Shown here: positions 24,501 through 35,506 of the stretch, piece after piece
Position numbering within the stretch: position 1 is the first letter of the stretch
How the letters are laid out: every line of letters starts with the position of its first letter
Origin: Wuchereria bancrofti
Lineage: Eukaryota; Nematoda; Chromadorea; Rhabditida; Onchocercidae
Assembly (NCBI GenBank): GCA_005281725.1
Contig: SSBO01000009.1
Span: 7,378,303-7,442,302, forward strand
Reading direction: 5' to 3'
DNA length: 64,000 nt
The notes under the pieces: generated by a model
What the model saw: only the letters and a program-made list of their open reading frames with translations
The model's database searches: none
What the model was told of the DNA's origin: nothing
Program-made: the position numbers and the translations under genes

Positions 24501-27500
24501 ATATAGTTCTTAGTAGTTATTTAATAACTATTTTTTACGTGAGTTTTTTAATTTATTATTCATTATTTCGAAGTCCTACAAATAAGCTTCAAATAAGTTC
24601 TCGTAACTGAGTTTTATTCATGACCTCAAAATATTCAAAAAAAAAGGTTTTTTCTAGATTTCTGAAGGCAGCGGAGTAGAGAATTTAGCAATGGAACAAA
24701 TGCATAAGGAGAAAATGGCACTCGAGGAAACAGTAAATGGATTGAATGAAACTCTGAAGTCTTTAAATACCTCGCATGAAAATGCAATATCTCAGCATGA
24801 AGAGAGCTGGAAAAAGAGTATAGAGGCTGAAAAGGAGAAAGTGAAGAAGCTAGAAAATGAACTGAGCAATTTGCACTGTAATTACATTTCTGCTGAGGAA
24901 AAGAATAAAAAAGTTTGTAATTCTACACTCCTTTTTTTTCGAAAGGTAAGGGAATACCAAAGATGAGTAAAGGTTTGCGTTTGGTATTCCCTTACCTTTT
25001 GTATGATATTCAAAAAGCTTTTCTTTAAAATAAACATTTTTCAGTATTCAATAAAGTTCCATTTCCCACCGCCTATGGGAATTGTACGTTGCTGATTTGC
25101 ATTAATGATATTATAATTTCGACACTGTTTAATTGCAATGTTTTATTTTAATTTTAGTTTAAAATATATCTTAAAATCTAATTTGGAGAATATTATTAAA
25201 AAAAACAGATGTTGTACTAAAAGTTTCAGGTGCATTGCACAGTGACGTCGAAGATTATAATTTGTCCATTTAATGATGCATCTACAATTGTTTCCCCATT
25301 TTTAACTGTCATCTTATGTAAAGTAAATTATTCTAGTTATCTGCATTGTTAGAAGAAAGAACGACGACAAGTGAAGAAAAGAATAAAATAATCGAAACAG
25401 AACGTATCAAATTGAAGTCAGCTGTTGAAAAGCTCACGCTAATGGAGGAAAAGGTGCTACAGTTGGTTGGTTATTTCCATTTAATTTGCTAAGTTTGAAT
25501 ACGAATGTTGAATCACTGTCTCCAAATTCATATGGCGACACAGTATAGTCATGCATTATTCTATGTTGTATTTTCATTTGGTAAAATAAGACTATGAGTT
25601 GACGGAAAAATTGTGCTATTATTTCTTTTCCATATTTTACTTTCGAAAAATATTGACCAAATATAAATTAATATTTCCTGCTATCTGCATATGAATTATT
25701 AAAGTTTCCTAACTGTCCTGGAGTTCAGCAGTATTTATAGGATAATGAACTACGTGAAAAAGGAATTGCTGCCATCAGGCGTAATGAAGAATGTATGAAA
25801 TTAAAAGAAACGATGAGAGAGGTGCAATCAGAACTGAAGGAAATAAAAATAGCAAAAAAAAAGGTTCAGTTTTGGATGTTTTATTTTCTTTGGCATATTT
25901 CGAAGCCATTTTTAGCAGGTTATATGGCTACTTTGTTATGTAAGGGCAACACTGAAAGATACTTTTTCCAGTTTCATTTTCCTAAGAAACATTTTTACCA
26001 ATTTTTGAGAAGTAAGAAGAAAATTCAGTGATAGGATAGAGTGTGAAATCATACTTGTGTGTTGTCCGTTTTCAGTCAGCATCAAAAGCTTCAGTCTGAT
26101 ACAGTAAGCAGAGCTGTAACGTTATTTCAGTTAGAGTGCGATTTAGCGGAACAGAAGGAAAGTTCGAAGGAGAATGTTTGCCAGCTGCAGAAAGAACTTT
26201 TCACATGTGAACAAGAGAAAATTGTGCTAAAGGAACAATTTGAAAATATTTTGCAGCAGTTTTCTGCTTTGGTATGTTACGATATTGGATAAATGATCTC
26301 TAGCCAATTTAAAAAAAGTATTACTGACAATTATCTTTCTATTAACCTTGCTTTATCTTTTTTGGTATTTTTGATATCCATATATTCTGGGTATTTTGTA
26401 GAATGAAGAATGTTCAAGATGTAAGGATAATGAAGTTGAATTATTGGAAAACATAAGCCAAAAAGAACTATTAATAAAGGTAAAGTTACCAAAATATGGT
26501 AGGATAACATTTTTTTCTGGACACTTTGATTATCAACTGCAAATTTATTTTTTATTTAGAAGAATTTCTCCTTAAAAACAGAAGTATTTTGGTTCTTTTC
26601 TAGCTAATCAACTATGGAGGTTACAAAATTTAGTGTAAAAGTAAGTTTTTAATCTGGTCTAAGTACGAATTATATTCCAAAAAGATATGCTTTTCTTTAT
26701 GGTTCTGAATTACGGAGTGTTTGAACATCAAGTGTTATACTGAGAGACTTTGTTGCATGACTTGGTGGAGGTTATTAATTTCTGATAAATTAAATGATTT
26801 AAAAATTAAATAAAAAGTTGGAAAAAATATATACATGATTAAAACTCAAATATTATAGGAATTAGAACAAAATATCAAAAGTTTAATGGCTGGATTGGAA
26901 TGTGAAAGGCATAGTCATGATAAGTCTATAAAAGATTTACAGTGTGAACTGAGCCAGCTTCAACAGGAGAATACGGCAATATTGACCGAGAAAGAAAGGG
27001 TTGTATTTTTGTTTCTTATGATACTGATTGCGAAATTTCATGAAGTAATGGGAAATTTCTTTAGTTTCATTGTTAGGAAGTGAAGTAATGGCGTATTTTG
27101 AAGTGAAGTTAGGGAAAGGAGTGAAAGGAGCATCTATGATATAAATAGAACTTCGTCGATAACAAAAGAAGCTCCAAATTTTTGGACGCTGGTAAAGGTT
27201 TTCAAAATACAAAATTAACAGAATGATATTAGTTGGTATTTGCGTGCAGAAGTATTTCTGGGATGTGTACTTATGTGAGCTTCCAGGAATTGGTAATTCA
27301 AATGGAAACAATTTCTGAATTAAAAGAGAAACTTCATGCTAAGGAGAGGCAGTTATCTAACGTAATGCAGGAGATGGTAAAATTATTGTTTTTAATCATA
27401 TTTCTAAACTAGTTTCGTCGCCGAAATTGCTAGCATGAATGCTGTTGAGAATCTCTGCATTTTAAAATGTGATAACATGCTGGCTGCTTGAGTCTGTTGT

Positions 27501-29091
27501 GAATTGTAGTCATGCATAGCAGCTTGTAATGAAATCACTTATTTATCACTTAAAACTTTTTTAGAATAATCAGCTACTAGTAATGGTTCCTGCAAAAGTC
27601 AAAGTTGTGTTCAAAAGTTCATAAATAAATTAACATTGTGGATAAAAATATTTGATTCACAGGAAAGGGTGCATAATGAATTGCGCTCAAAAGAAGAAGG
27701 AAGATATACTCTGGAAAATGAAGCATTAAAATTGAACAAGCAAAATGTGGAGGTATTTGGAATCAAAGCTTTTTTCGATATGTTCTGAAAATCCTCAAAT
27801 TTTGTTTTTTTATATTGCAGTTGCGAAAGGAATTGGATCAGCTTGAAAAAAACACGTCACAACTCAAAAATGATTTTGAAAAAGAAGCTAATTTGCTGAA
27901 AAACAGTTTGGTTTGTATTTTTAAAATTCTAAATGCAACTCTATTGCATGGTTTTTTGTCGATTTTTATTTTTCTACAAAATTTGCTTGTAGGAGAAGTG
28001 TAAAAAGGATAAAGAAGAAAGCCTGTCGAGACTTCATATGCAGCTGCAAACAGAAAAAAATAGACTAAAGGAGATTTCAAAAGATAATGAAGAAAAGGAT
28101 GAAATTTTGAAGCGAATAAATAATGATTTAAAAAAGGCCAATGGAGATTTAAATAAATTAAGGATTCTTCAAAGCGGTAGGTTTTCCTGTTCTCTATTAG
28201 GACTCATTGGTTTTCTTAATGTTGCTATTTTGTCACGGAAGACTCTTTGAAGTTTCCTGTTCATTTATTATTTTTTGTTTGTAAAATTGATCTATTTCTG
28301 TAATATCTACCTGCAGAATTGCAGAATTGGAGAAGAAGAAAACAGAGTGGTTACAAGAAAAACGAGCATTGCAAGAAAGGTTGGTATGATGCCTTTGCAC
28401 TGTACTCGATAAAACTTAGGGTGGGCGAAAAACTTCTGAGCAAAAAAATTGGGAATTTTACTCAGTTTTCAGGTGTTTAACGGCAGAAAATGATCTTGAG
28501 TTTGAACGCGAGCGAGCTATTGTAAACAAGAGAAATTTCGATGATGTTCAAACTGCTATCCGGGAACTTGGACGAGTGAATCAAAATTTACAGGTTAAAC
28601 TTTTACAATATCTACCATTTCGTGTTGTTGATTAATAGTTTAGGAACCGTCCTTTTTGTGGAAAATAAATCAGAAAATAAATAATTTTTCAACTGTAAGG
28701 GTCACAGCAAGCTTTGATACACTGCTTTAACCTCAGTTCTTTATCATGAAGCTCTAAATGAATAACAAGTGTGAAATTTGTAACTTTTCTCTCACTTTGC
28801 TTATTTTACGGTGCATCATTTAAAATATTTTGGTATTTTGGATTATTTAAAATTTTAATATTTTAGATGGATTTTGCAAAGCAGATATCACGTAAATGGT
28901 TGGAAGATTCGGAGGCCATAAATTGTCATACTTGTGACAAACCATTTACTCTTACAAATCGCAAACATCATTGTAGACAATGTGGACAAATATTTTGTGC
29001 CTCGTGTTCGTCGTTCACAGCTAAAATTGCGTCATCAAGAAATCCGGTTCGTGTTTGTAATGCATGTCATGAAGAAATCATGCATCGATAA
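21575..29091 (+). CDS. eea-1: EEA-1, early endosome antigen 1 orthologue (Rab5 effector, FYVE finger), 1049 aa
   Basis: EEA1 tethers early endosomes by binding Rab5-GTP at one end and PI3P at the other. Twenty-five phase-consistent exons: 21575-21634, 21928-22056, 22223-22268, 22383-22537, 22702-22759, 22838-23090, 23177-23317, 23429-23491, 23575-23635, 23700-23858, 24128-24214, 24305-24481, 24658-24912, 25337-25453, 25741-25863, 26080-26271, 26402-26479, 26859-26999, 27287-27376, 27663-27752, 27821-27910, 27993-28176, 28325-28379, 28473-28593, 28867-29091. The start MLRKLKTQ matches human MLRRILQ. A C2H2 finger (Cys39, Cys42, His55, His59) is the known Rab5-binding element. A coiled coil fills about residues 75-970. 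The FYVE finger at the C-terminus has the WxxD motif (WLED, from Trp986), RKHHCRQCG (1007-1015) and PVRVCNAC. It is shorter than human EEA1 (1411 aa), mostly through less coiled coil. The ATG follows a TTTCAG acceptor, a likely trans-splice site. Confidence 0.95.
24942..24999. other. Perfect 20-bp intronic hairpin
   Basis: Inside the eea-1 intron after exon 13, aaaggtaagggaataccaaa (24942-24961) is followed after an 18-base loop by its exact reverse complement (24980-24999). The 5' arm also carries a donor-like GGTAAG. The form is compatible with a small hairpin RNA, a short palindromic mobile remnant or a structured intron element; the sequence does not decide. Confidence 0.6.
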
Positions 29092-30958
29092 CTTCGAATT
29101 TTTGGGTTTTCCAACACATTTAAACAGTGCTTCTCTTTTTCTAAGTGGGCAATATCTCTTACTGTATAGTATATGATATATTTGTTAACTTTTCCTGTCT
29201 GCAGTTCATTCAGTAGTATTTATTTGTTGATGAATTGTATACATAATTCCAAATATAATCAGGATTTATTTTATTAAATTCTTTGAGTTTTCTAGTTTTT
29301 TTTGGAAAGTTTGTCTACATATACATGGTTTTGATTAATTGACGTGCAGCTAGAAAGTGTTTTTGTTTAGTAATCCTTCAACTTTTTTCTTTTGAAATCC
29401 GTTTTTCTTGAGTGCAAGAATTTAAATCATTTATTTGTGCCTTCAAACTTTATATAATTATAATTAGTGGAACTGTTTTTTGCTAAATTTTTCGCGAACG
29501 AAAGTTTATATTGTTCACTCTTCCCTATTTATATATGCTGTGATATTAAAGCAGTTGTTATCCTGTTTTATGATATTGTGATGATTGTTTTTATTTGAGT
29601 AGTCAGTGTTGTCATTTTAATTACTTTGTTTTTAAATCTTTAGGATATTCACCATATCATGTGGGCTCATAATTTATTTTTGTACATTATATCATTTTCC
29701 GTCACAGCAGTATGATAATAGATCTTTAACAACTGCTTAAAAAGTTTAACAAAACTATTCTCTTCAGGAGTAAATTATCCTTCTGGATACGTATTATGGA
29801 TATCCTTTTTCTACACTTGAAAATTCAACGGTGCAATTGAAATGTAAATAACAAAGTAGATTATTATTCACTTGGTTTACCAGAGAATTAATCTATTTTT
29901 TTTTTTTTTTTCATTCAAATCTAATGCAAGGGGAAGTTGATTGTGGAGAAATTCGAGTCTTCGTATGGATCTAAAACTACCACTTACTTGAATGTCTTAT
30001 CTAATTTAGTATTTCATATTTTAATTTGCTTGCTAAGGTCTTAACCTGTGATTTTGAACTGGATCTGACTGCTTCACTAGTCAGTCTCTTAAGAATATAC
30101 AATTTAATCCCTGAAAGTTGCATTTAAATTTCGTCGCTCAAACTGATTGTTTTGTAGTCAACGTTTAGTGAAGTGTAATGAGGAATTAAGCGGACAATCA
30201 TCCATAAGGGAATAGATTTCCACAGTTTTTATCAGAACTTTGATCTAATGCGTTTACCGTTTATTGTAAAAGCACAATTTGAATTTGACCTTAGTCGTCA
30301 TCAAAATTGGGAAGAATTCTTTGGAATAAATCGGCGATTTTTAGAAACTGTTACGAATTTGTAGCTGTGAGAATTGATTAAATGAACCCTAATTAATATG
30401 TCAAGTTTTTACAGTGCAATATCAGAAGTGCCCAAGATTAAAGTGAATGACCGGGGTGTGGTCATAGTAACATTTACGTTTGCTGATTACCGCAGTTGGT
30501 TATTTCAAATGTAAATTTGTTCCGAGTGTAGGACTAGTGTTAGTCTAGATCGAAAAATAATTGCCGAACTGAATGTGTATTGGTTTTATATTAAATATTA
30601 AAGCAGTGAAACAAACTGCAAGTTAAAAAATCAGTTTCAAAGCCAATTGGATACTAGTTTCCTGATCAAAATAGTGGCAAAAATCATGAATTCATCAGAA
30701 ATCAGTAGAGCGGTGTGGAAATCAAATACAATACACTTACATCATATCAAAATTACTGACCACATCATAAAAAACAGATCCTCATCCATTAGAACCACGC
30801 CTTCGTTTCTTTTTTCTCTTCATTGATGGTAATGGTAATTGTCACCAAAAAGAGACGACACAGACAGCGAAAAGCTCATCATAGATTACTGTCAGGTACA
30901 AGTAGGCGGCAAGCTTCCTACAACGTCCCCCAAAATTAGAGACTAAAATTGAATTTAT
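29092..30958. other. Long AT-rich intergenic region with no supported gene
   Basis: This is the 3' flank of eea-1 and the upstream region of the secreted-protein gene. It is T-rich up to about 29,900, with a poly-T run near 29,897. No frame of useful length or splice-consistent exon was found. Confidence 0.5.
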
Positions 30959-33944
30959 ATGTGTAATACAGTCGCCCTTAGCACAGCATCATTACTGCTG
31001 TTAATATTACTAGTAAGTTTTGGAAGAGATATTCATGCTATTGTTTGTACTTATATGGGTGAGCGGCACAACAATGGTGATCGATGGGTAAGTGAAATCA
31101 AAATTTCCATTAAAAAATCTGAAATATTTAATAGGAGTATAAGAATAAAAGGTAGCAAATTCTCCTTCTGTAAATCATGAATGGCAGGTAGTGTATGTGT
31201 TTTAAAAGAATACCTTAGTGGCAACATCATTCAGAATGATTTGCATATTCAGCAAACCTGGAAATGACAGGATAAATGTGTAAACATCATTTGATAAAAT
31301 GTAGTCGTTCAAATTATAATTACATAGTATAGATAGATGCTATTTTAGTTAGTTCGATCAGCGTTTATCATCGAATGTCACGTTTATCTGGATGGATCCT
31401 GGCGAGCCGATGTTGTTGCATGTCAAACGCCGGAAGGTGTCGAAATGCATGACGGTGACGAGACTGTAGAGAATGATATAGTTTGTTTGATCTTCTGAAT
31501 GCTGCATGAATTTTGGATCATTTAAATTAAGGAAAAGTTGAGGAAGATTTGAAAGTGTGATGCAACGATGATAAATAAAATGAGAAAAGAAATACCCAGA
31601 ACAATAAGATATGAGTAGTGCAAAGAAACTTCGATAGTATTTCTTGAACTCAATGTAGACTTTTTGAATTAATTTTCAATTTCTTAATTCAGCTTTCTCT
31701 CTTCTTGCTGAACATTTTATTATTTGCATGTGATTAAATACTATTTCTCATAACACTTAAGCATTTACAGTAATTTTTGAAAAAAACCTAAACTTGATTA
31801 AATAACATTCTTCAGAAATTCCACTGTGTAAAATTGCCATCGGGTGGGTATCAGATGCAGAAACAATACATCATTCGAAATATTACTTGTGAAGGGCATG
31901 GCTTTGGTAAACATTCCTATTTCATTGCATTTTAATTGAACTGTAATATTTTTGTGGATCTAAATATTCAAAGTGCTTTTTGTTCATCTATAATTGCTTC
32001 ATTGCATTTCGTGTTTTTATTTGAAACAATTGTGTAGGAGAATGGTGGGTCAGTAGAAGAAACTTCAATAAAACTTGCACATCAACCGGAACACATATTG
32101 TGAATTGCTTAACGGATACCGGCATTCCGATTACATTGAACACATCTGTTACATTAAATGGAACTCGATATAAGTTTGTTTCTATTTCTGCTAAAATTCA
32201 CGGCTACTCCAATTTTCTACTATTTTCGTGACCAGAAATTACATTTTTCCATTCTAAATTTAATGCCACTAATGAAAGTGCTTGCACAACGCAATGAATT
32301 GTTTCGAATTTCTATTTGAAGGGCTATCAATTCGTTCATTGTACTGTTAATCACTAACTCTTTTTCCTTGCGAGTGCATTTTACGGTCAATTTGCTTATT
32401 GTACATTCATTATTTAGTGCAGCCTTTTATTATTAGCATTTAGCTATTTATGATCAGTGACTTCAAATATAAGAGTAAAAAAATATATGGGAATAATTTG
32501 TGGAGCTTCTGTACTTCGATTTAAATCTAAAGCAGTAAGCGTTAATTAATTGAAAATATGACACAGCTGGACTAACTTGATGTTTTTCAAAGTTGAAATT
32601 AATTTTTAAATTGAAATTAATTTCTTTATACCAACAATAGTTTCAGTTGTATACTCCGTAGTGATGGTGTAGTGACCCTGACACGTGATTTCCCGAGAAA
32701 TTTGCGCACCGTATCGAAGACTGGACAAATTTATTGCACTGTTAACGGTATCAGGAAGAAAACTGGTGAAACGTTCGTTTTTTCTCTCAGATTTTTTTTT
32801 TAATTTGCAAGTTCTGAAATCTTCAGTTATTACTACATGCTTTACTGTAACGAATGATTTATTAAGTTTTTATAAGAACCAGATTTTTTTAAAAATCTGT
32901 CGTAATTACTATTGTTGCTATATTCATGCTAAATTCATTATTAATGAGTCATTTCAAGATGGATCGAAGATACGAATTTTATTAAAAAATGCAATGAGCG
33001 GGCTGCAATTACTATTGAAGCTTGTATCGCCGACGGTCTCATCATCGATCTCAATTCAAAAGTTACCCGTAATGGTAAGGTGAGTTCTTTGGAGCACACT
33101 TTCCCTGACATATATATACATATCAATCACCGGTTTCTTACACATTTCCAACCTTTCCTTTCACCAGTTTGCTTCCATTTGCGTTTTGAATTATTTCATC
33201 TTTCAAACATTTAAATGTCTTAAAAATAAACCGGTCTAAATGACTGAAATGTATTAAATGGTTTTTATACCACTCTTTTTTAAAATTACTTCAAGTGGTA
33301 CAAATGCCTTAAACAAATTTTCCTTTAAGCTATTATAGAACCATTTGATCTAGTAAGTGATAGTTTTGCAGGAAAAAAAAACATAAATTGTTATTTATAT
33401 AACACAATTTTTACTCAGTTCGACTGCTTAGTAAATAATGTACGATATTCTTCGTCTTAAGCTTAAAAATTGCTAGCAAGGACTTCAATACCTGTCAGTA
33501 TAACAGTTTGTGAAATTAAATTTCCTGAATTGAACTTTGGTGGACAACTAAGTTTTTAATTGGTGAGATAGAAGCATTTTAATATTCCAATAGGTAGTAA
33601 AGGTTTGAAAATTAGTAAAGCGTACAGAGGGTAGCGCAAAAGAATGATTTCAGCAGCAAACAGAAAATTTTGGCCGTTCCTAATTTTGATTTGCGGTACA
33701 AGGTCGCCACATTTCATTACCGGAAGAATTCTATTTACAGACGTATACTTGCACGGGCAGTGGTCATGGGAATGCTTTATTCAAAATTATATCAGTTACT
33801 GACAGCATCACTCATTCTTGGTTCAATTTAAATTATTCTTTCATTTCGTTTAAATTTTGCTTTGTTCTACTGAATAAAGAAGAGTGTAGAAAAACAATTT
33901 TTTTTTCTCGGCAAAATAACAATCAAAAGCGGCGTAATGATTAA
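30959..33944 (+). CDS. Secreted protein with three MIG-18-like (fibronectin type I-like) cysteine modules, about 312 aa
   Basis: A signal peptide (MCNTVALSTASLLLLILLVS) starts the product. Seven phase-consistent exons: 30959-31087, 31349-31480, 31816-31906, 32038-32173, 32647-32772, 32959-33079 and 33741-33944. Three modules share the order C, GxxW, F-x3-C, C, I/V-x-LN or similar, then G-x2-Y/F-x-C. They are about residues 30-91 (GDRW; AFIIEC; FHC), 112-165 (GEWW; NFNKTC; GTRYKNC) and 193-248 (GETW; NFIKKC; GKTYTC). This is the layout of the nematode MIG-18/MIG-6-type extracellular domain, so a matrix or cell-migration role is likely by family. NIT, NKT, NTS and NGT are candidate glycosylation sites. 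The TYTC end of module 3 lies in the last exon and fixes that junction. The reading frame after it is low-complexity, so the true C-terminus may differ and another exon could follow. Confidence 0.7.
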
Positions 33945-35506
33945 TTAATAAGTTATTTGGCGTGATGCTTAATTACTAAGTTAATGCGAGCATTTTATGT
34001 AAATAATTGGAAAGTGTTACTTTGTTACTTCACAACAAGCTAATATATTATTAATTCCTCATGTTCAGAGTGTTAAGAAACAGTCTTGATATCATTAGAT
34101 GCAGGAGTGATAAATAAAATAAGGTAGATAAGAACCGGACGACTTAATGTTCATTTAGAGCAAAATAATTAACAGTTCTTAACCAGGCAATTATTATTGA
34201 TTAGTAGCTTAATGATATTTTCAGACTAAAGAAATCGGTTCGTTTCAAGATAGTAAAATAAACAGAATCAAACAAATGAACTGAAGACGACATTATTATA
34301 ATGAAAAGTGGATGCAATTATAATGTTTCAAAGACTTTCTTACTTCTGTCATTTTGTTTTTAAAATTAGAATAAAAATGATCTGATGAATTTCTTGGAAC
34401 AATAATATTTTAACTAAAATTATACAAAATTTTCGATTTGCTGAGCCATTTAATATTATTTGAAAATAAAACATGAAAGTAAAATTTTGAAATCAATTTT
34501 ATGCATTATTAGGAACCAAAGTTGTAATATTATTTGAAAACTTTTATTTAATAAAGAAAAAGTTATGAAATAAAGAAGAATTTCTGTGTAATTTCGAACT
34601 GTTGATTTGATTGATGAGCGACATTAAATTCGATCAGTTCAAGTATTCAAGTGCCGTTCATTAACTCAAAATTCGTCATAAACGTGATTTGTTGACTAAC
34701 GTCAGTTTGCGACTTTCGTAACATCAATTGGTGTTTCAGGTTAAAACTAATGCGATGAATTGTGGAATGATATTAGTTTCATCCTCATCCATGTAAGAAA
34801 TAACTTCATAATACTTGGTTGAAATAAAAGTTTTCAGAAAGGAAATAGACTTAATCCATTTGAAATCTTTGAGGAGAACTTCAAATGAATGAAGAATTTT
34901 GTTCGTTCAAATAGCTTTGTGTCGATCTTGGATACAAAATTAATTATTCCAGAAATATGCAACTCCTGTATATTATATGTTCCAATACAAATAAGCCTTT
35001 TACAATTTATGCATTTTCAGAAACCATTCTTGCAGTAAAAATCAACTGCTCATATCATATATTCTTTGTTTTTTGATAAGAGCAAAAATTGGGATTTGCT
35101 GTAATATATGTGGCGTTTTATTCATTGTCATCCATTGCAAAAAGTTATGAGAGCATATCATAGTAACGATGATTTTATAAACTATTCAAATTCATATTGG
35201 TATTAATTTCTCCTCAAAACGTTTTGGATCGGTTGTCGGATAATATCGAAAATCGAGATAATATGAGTCTAAAAAAGAAAAGCTTGAAATTCATTCGAGC
35301 TAAAATTTTATTTTTTTTCCAGAAATCAAAAATTTGAAATAACGATAATTTTGTTGAAATTATAACTTCTTTTTCTTCTTATCCCCTCATGTATTATTAT
35401 TGATTGATATGGAAACAATGACCACTCAAAAGTGACCAATCGTCTGGACAACTTCATAAATTTCATCAACTTATCCCAATACTTATTTAATGCCAGTTCA
35501 CCCCAT
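33945..35506. other. AT-rich region between convergent genes, no supported gene
   Basis: The 3' ends of the secreted-protein gene (plus) and the kinase gene (minus) face each other here. The sequence is strongly AT-rich with AATAAA-like motifs and a repeated aatattatttgaaaa segment near 34,451 and 34,528. No coding exon was recognised. Confidence 0.5.

Noticed and set aside
32685..33083. 132-codon plus frame inside the secreted-protein gene
   Set aside because: It reads through an intron in a different frame; the phase-matched exons 32647-32772 and 32959-33079 explain the coding signal.
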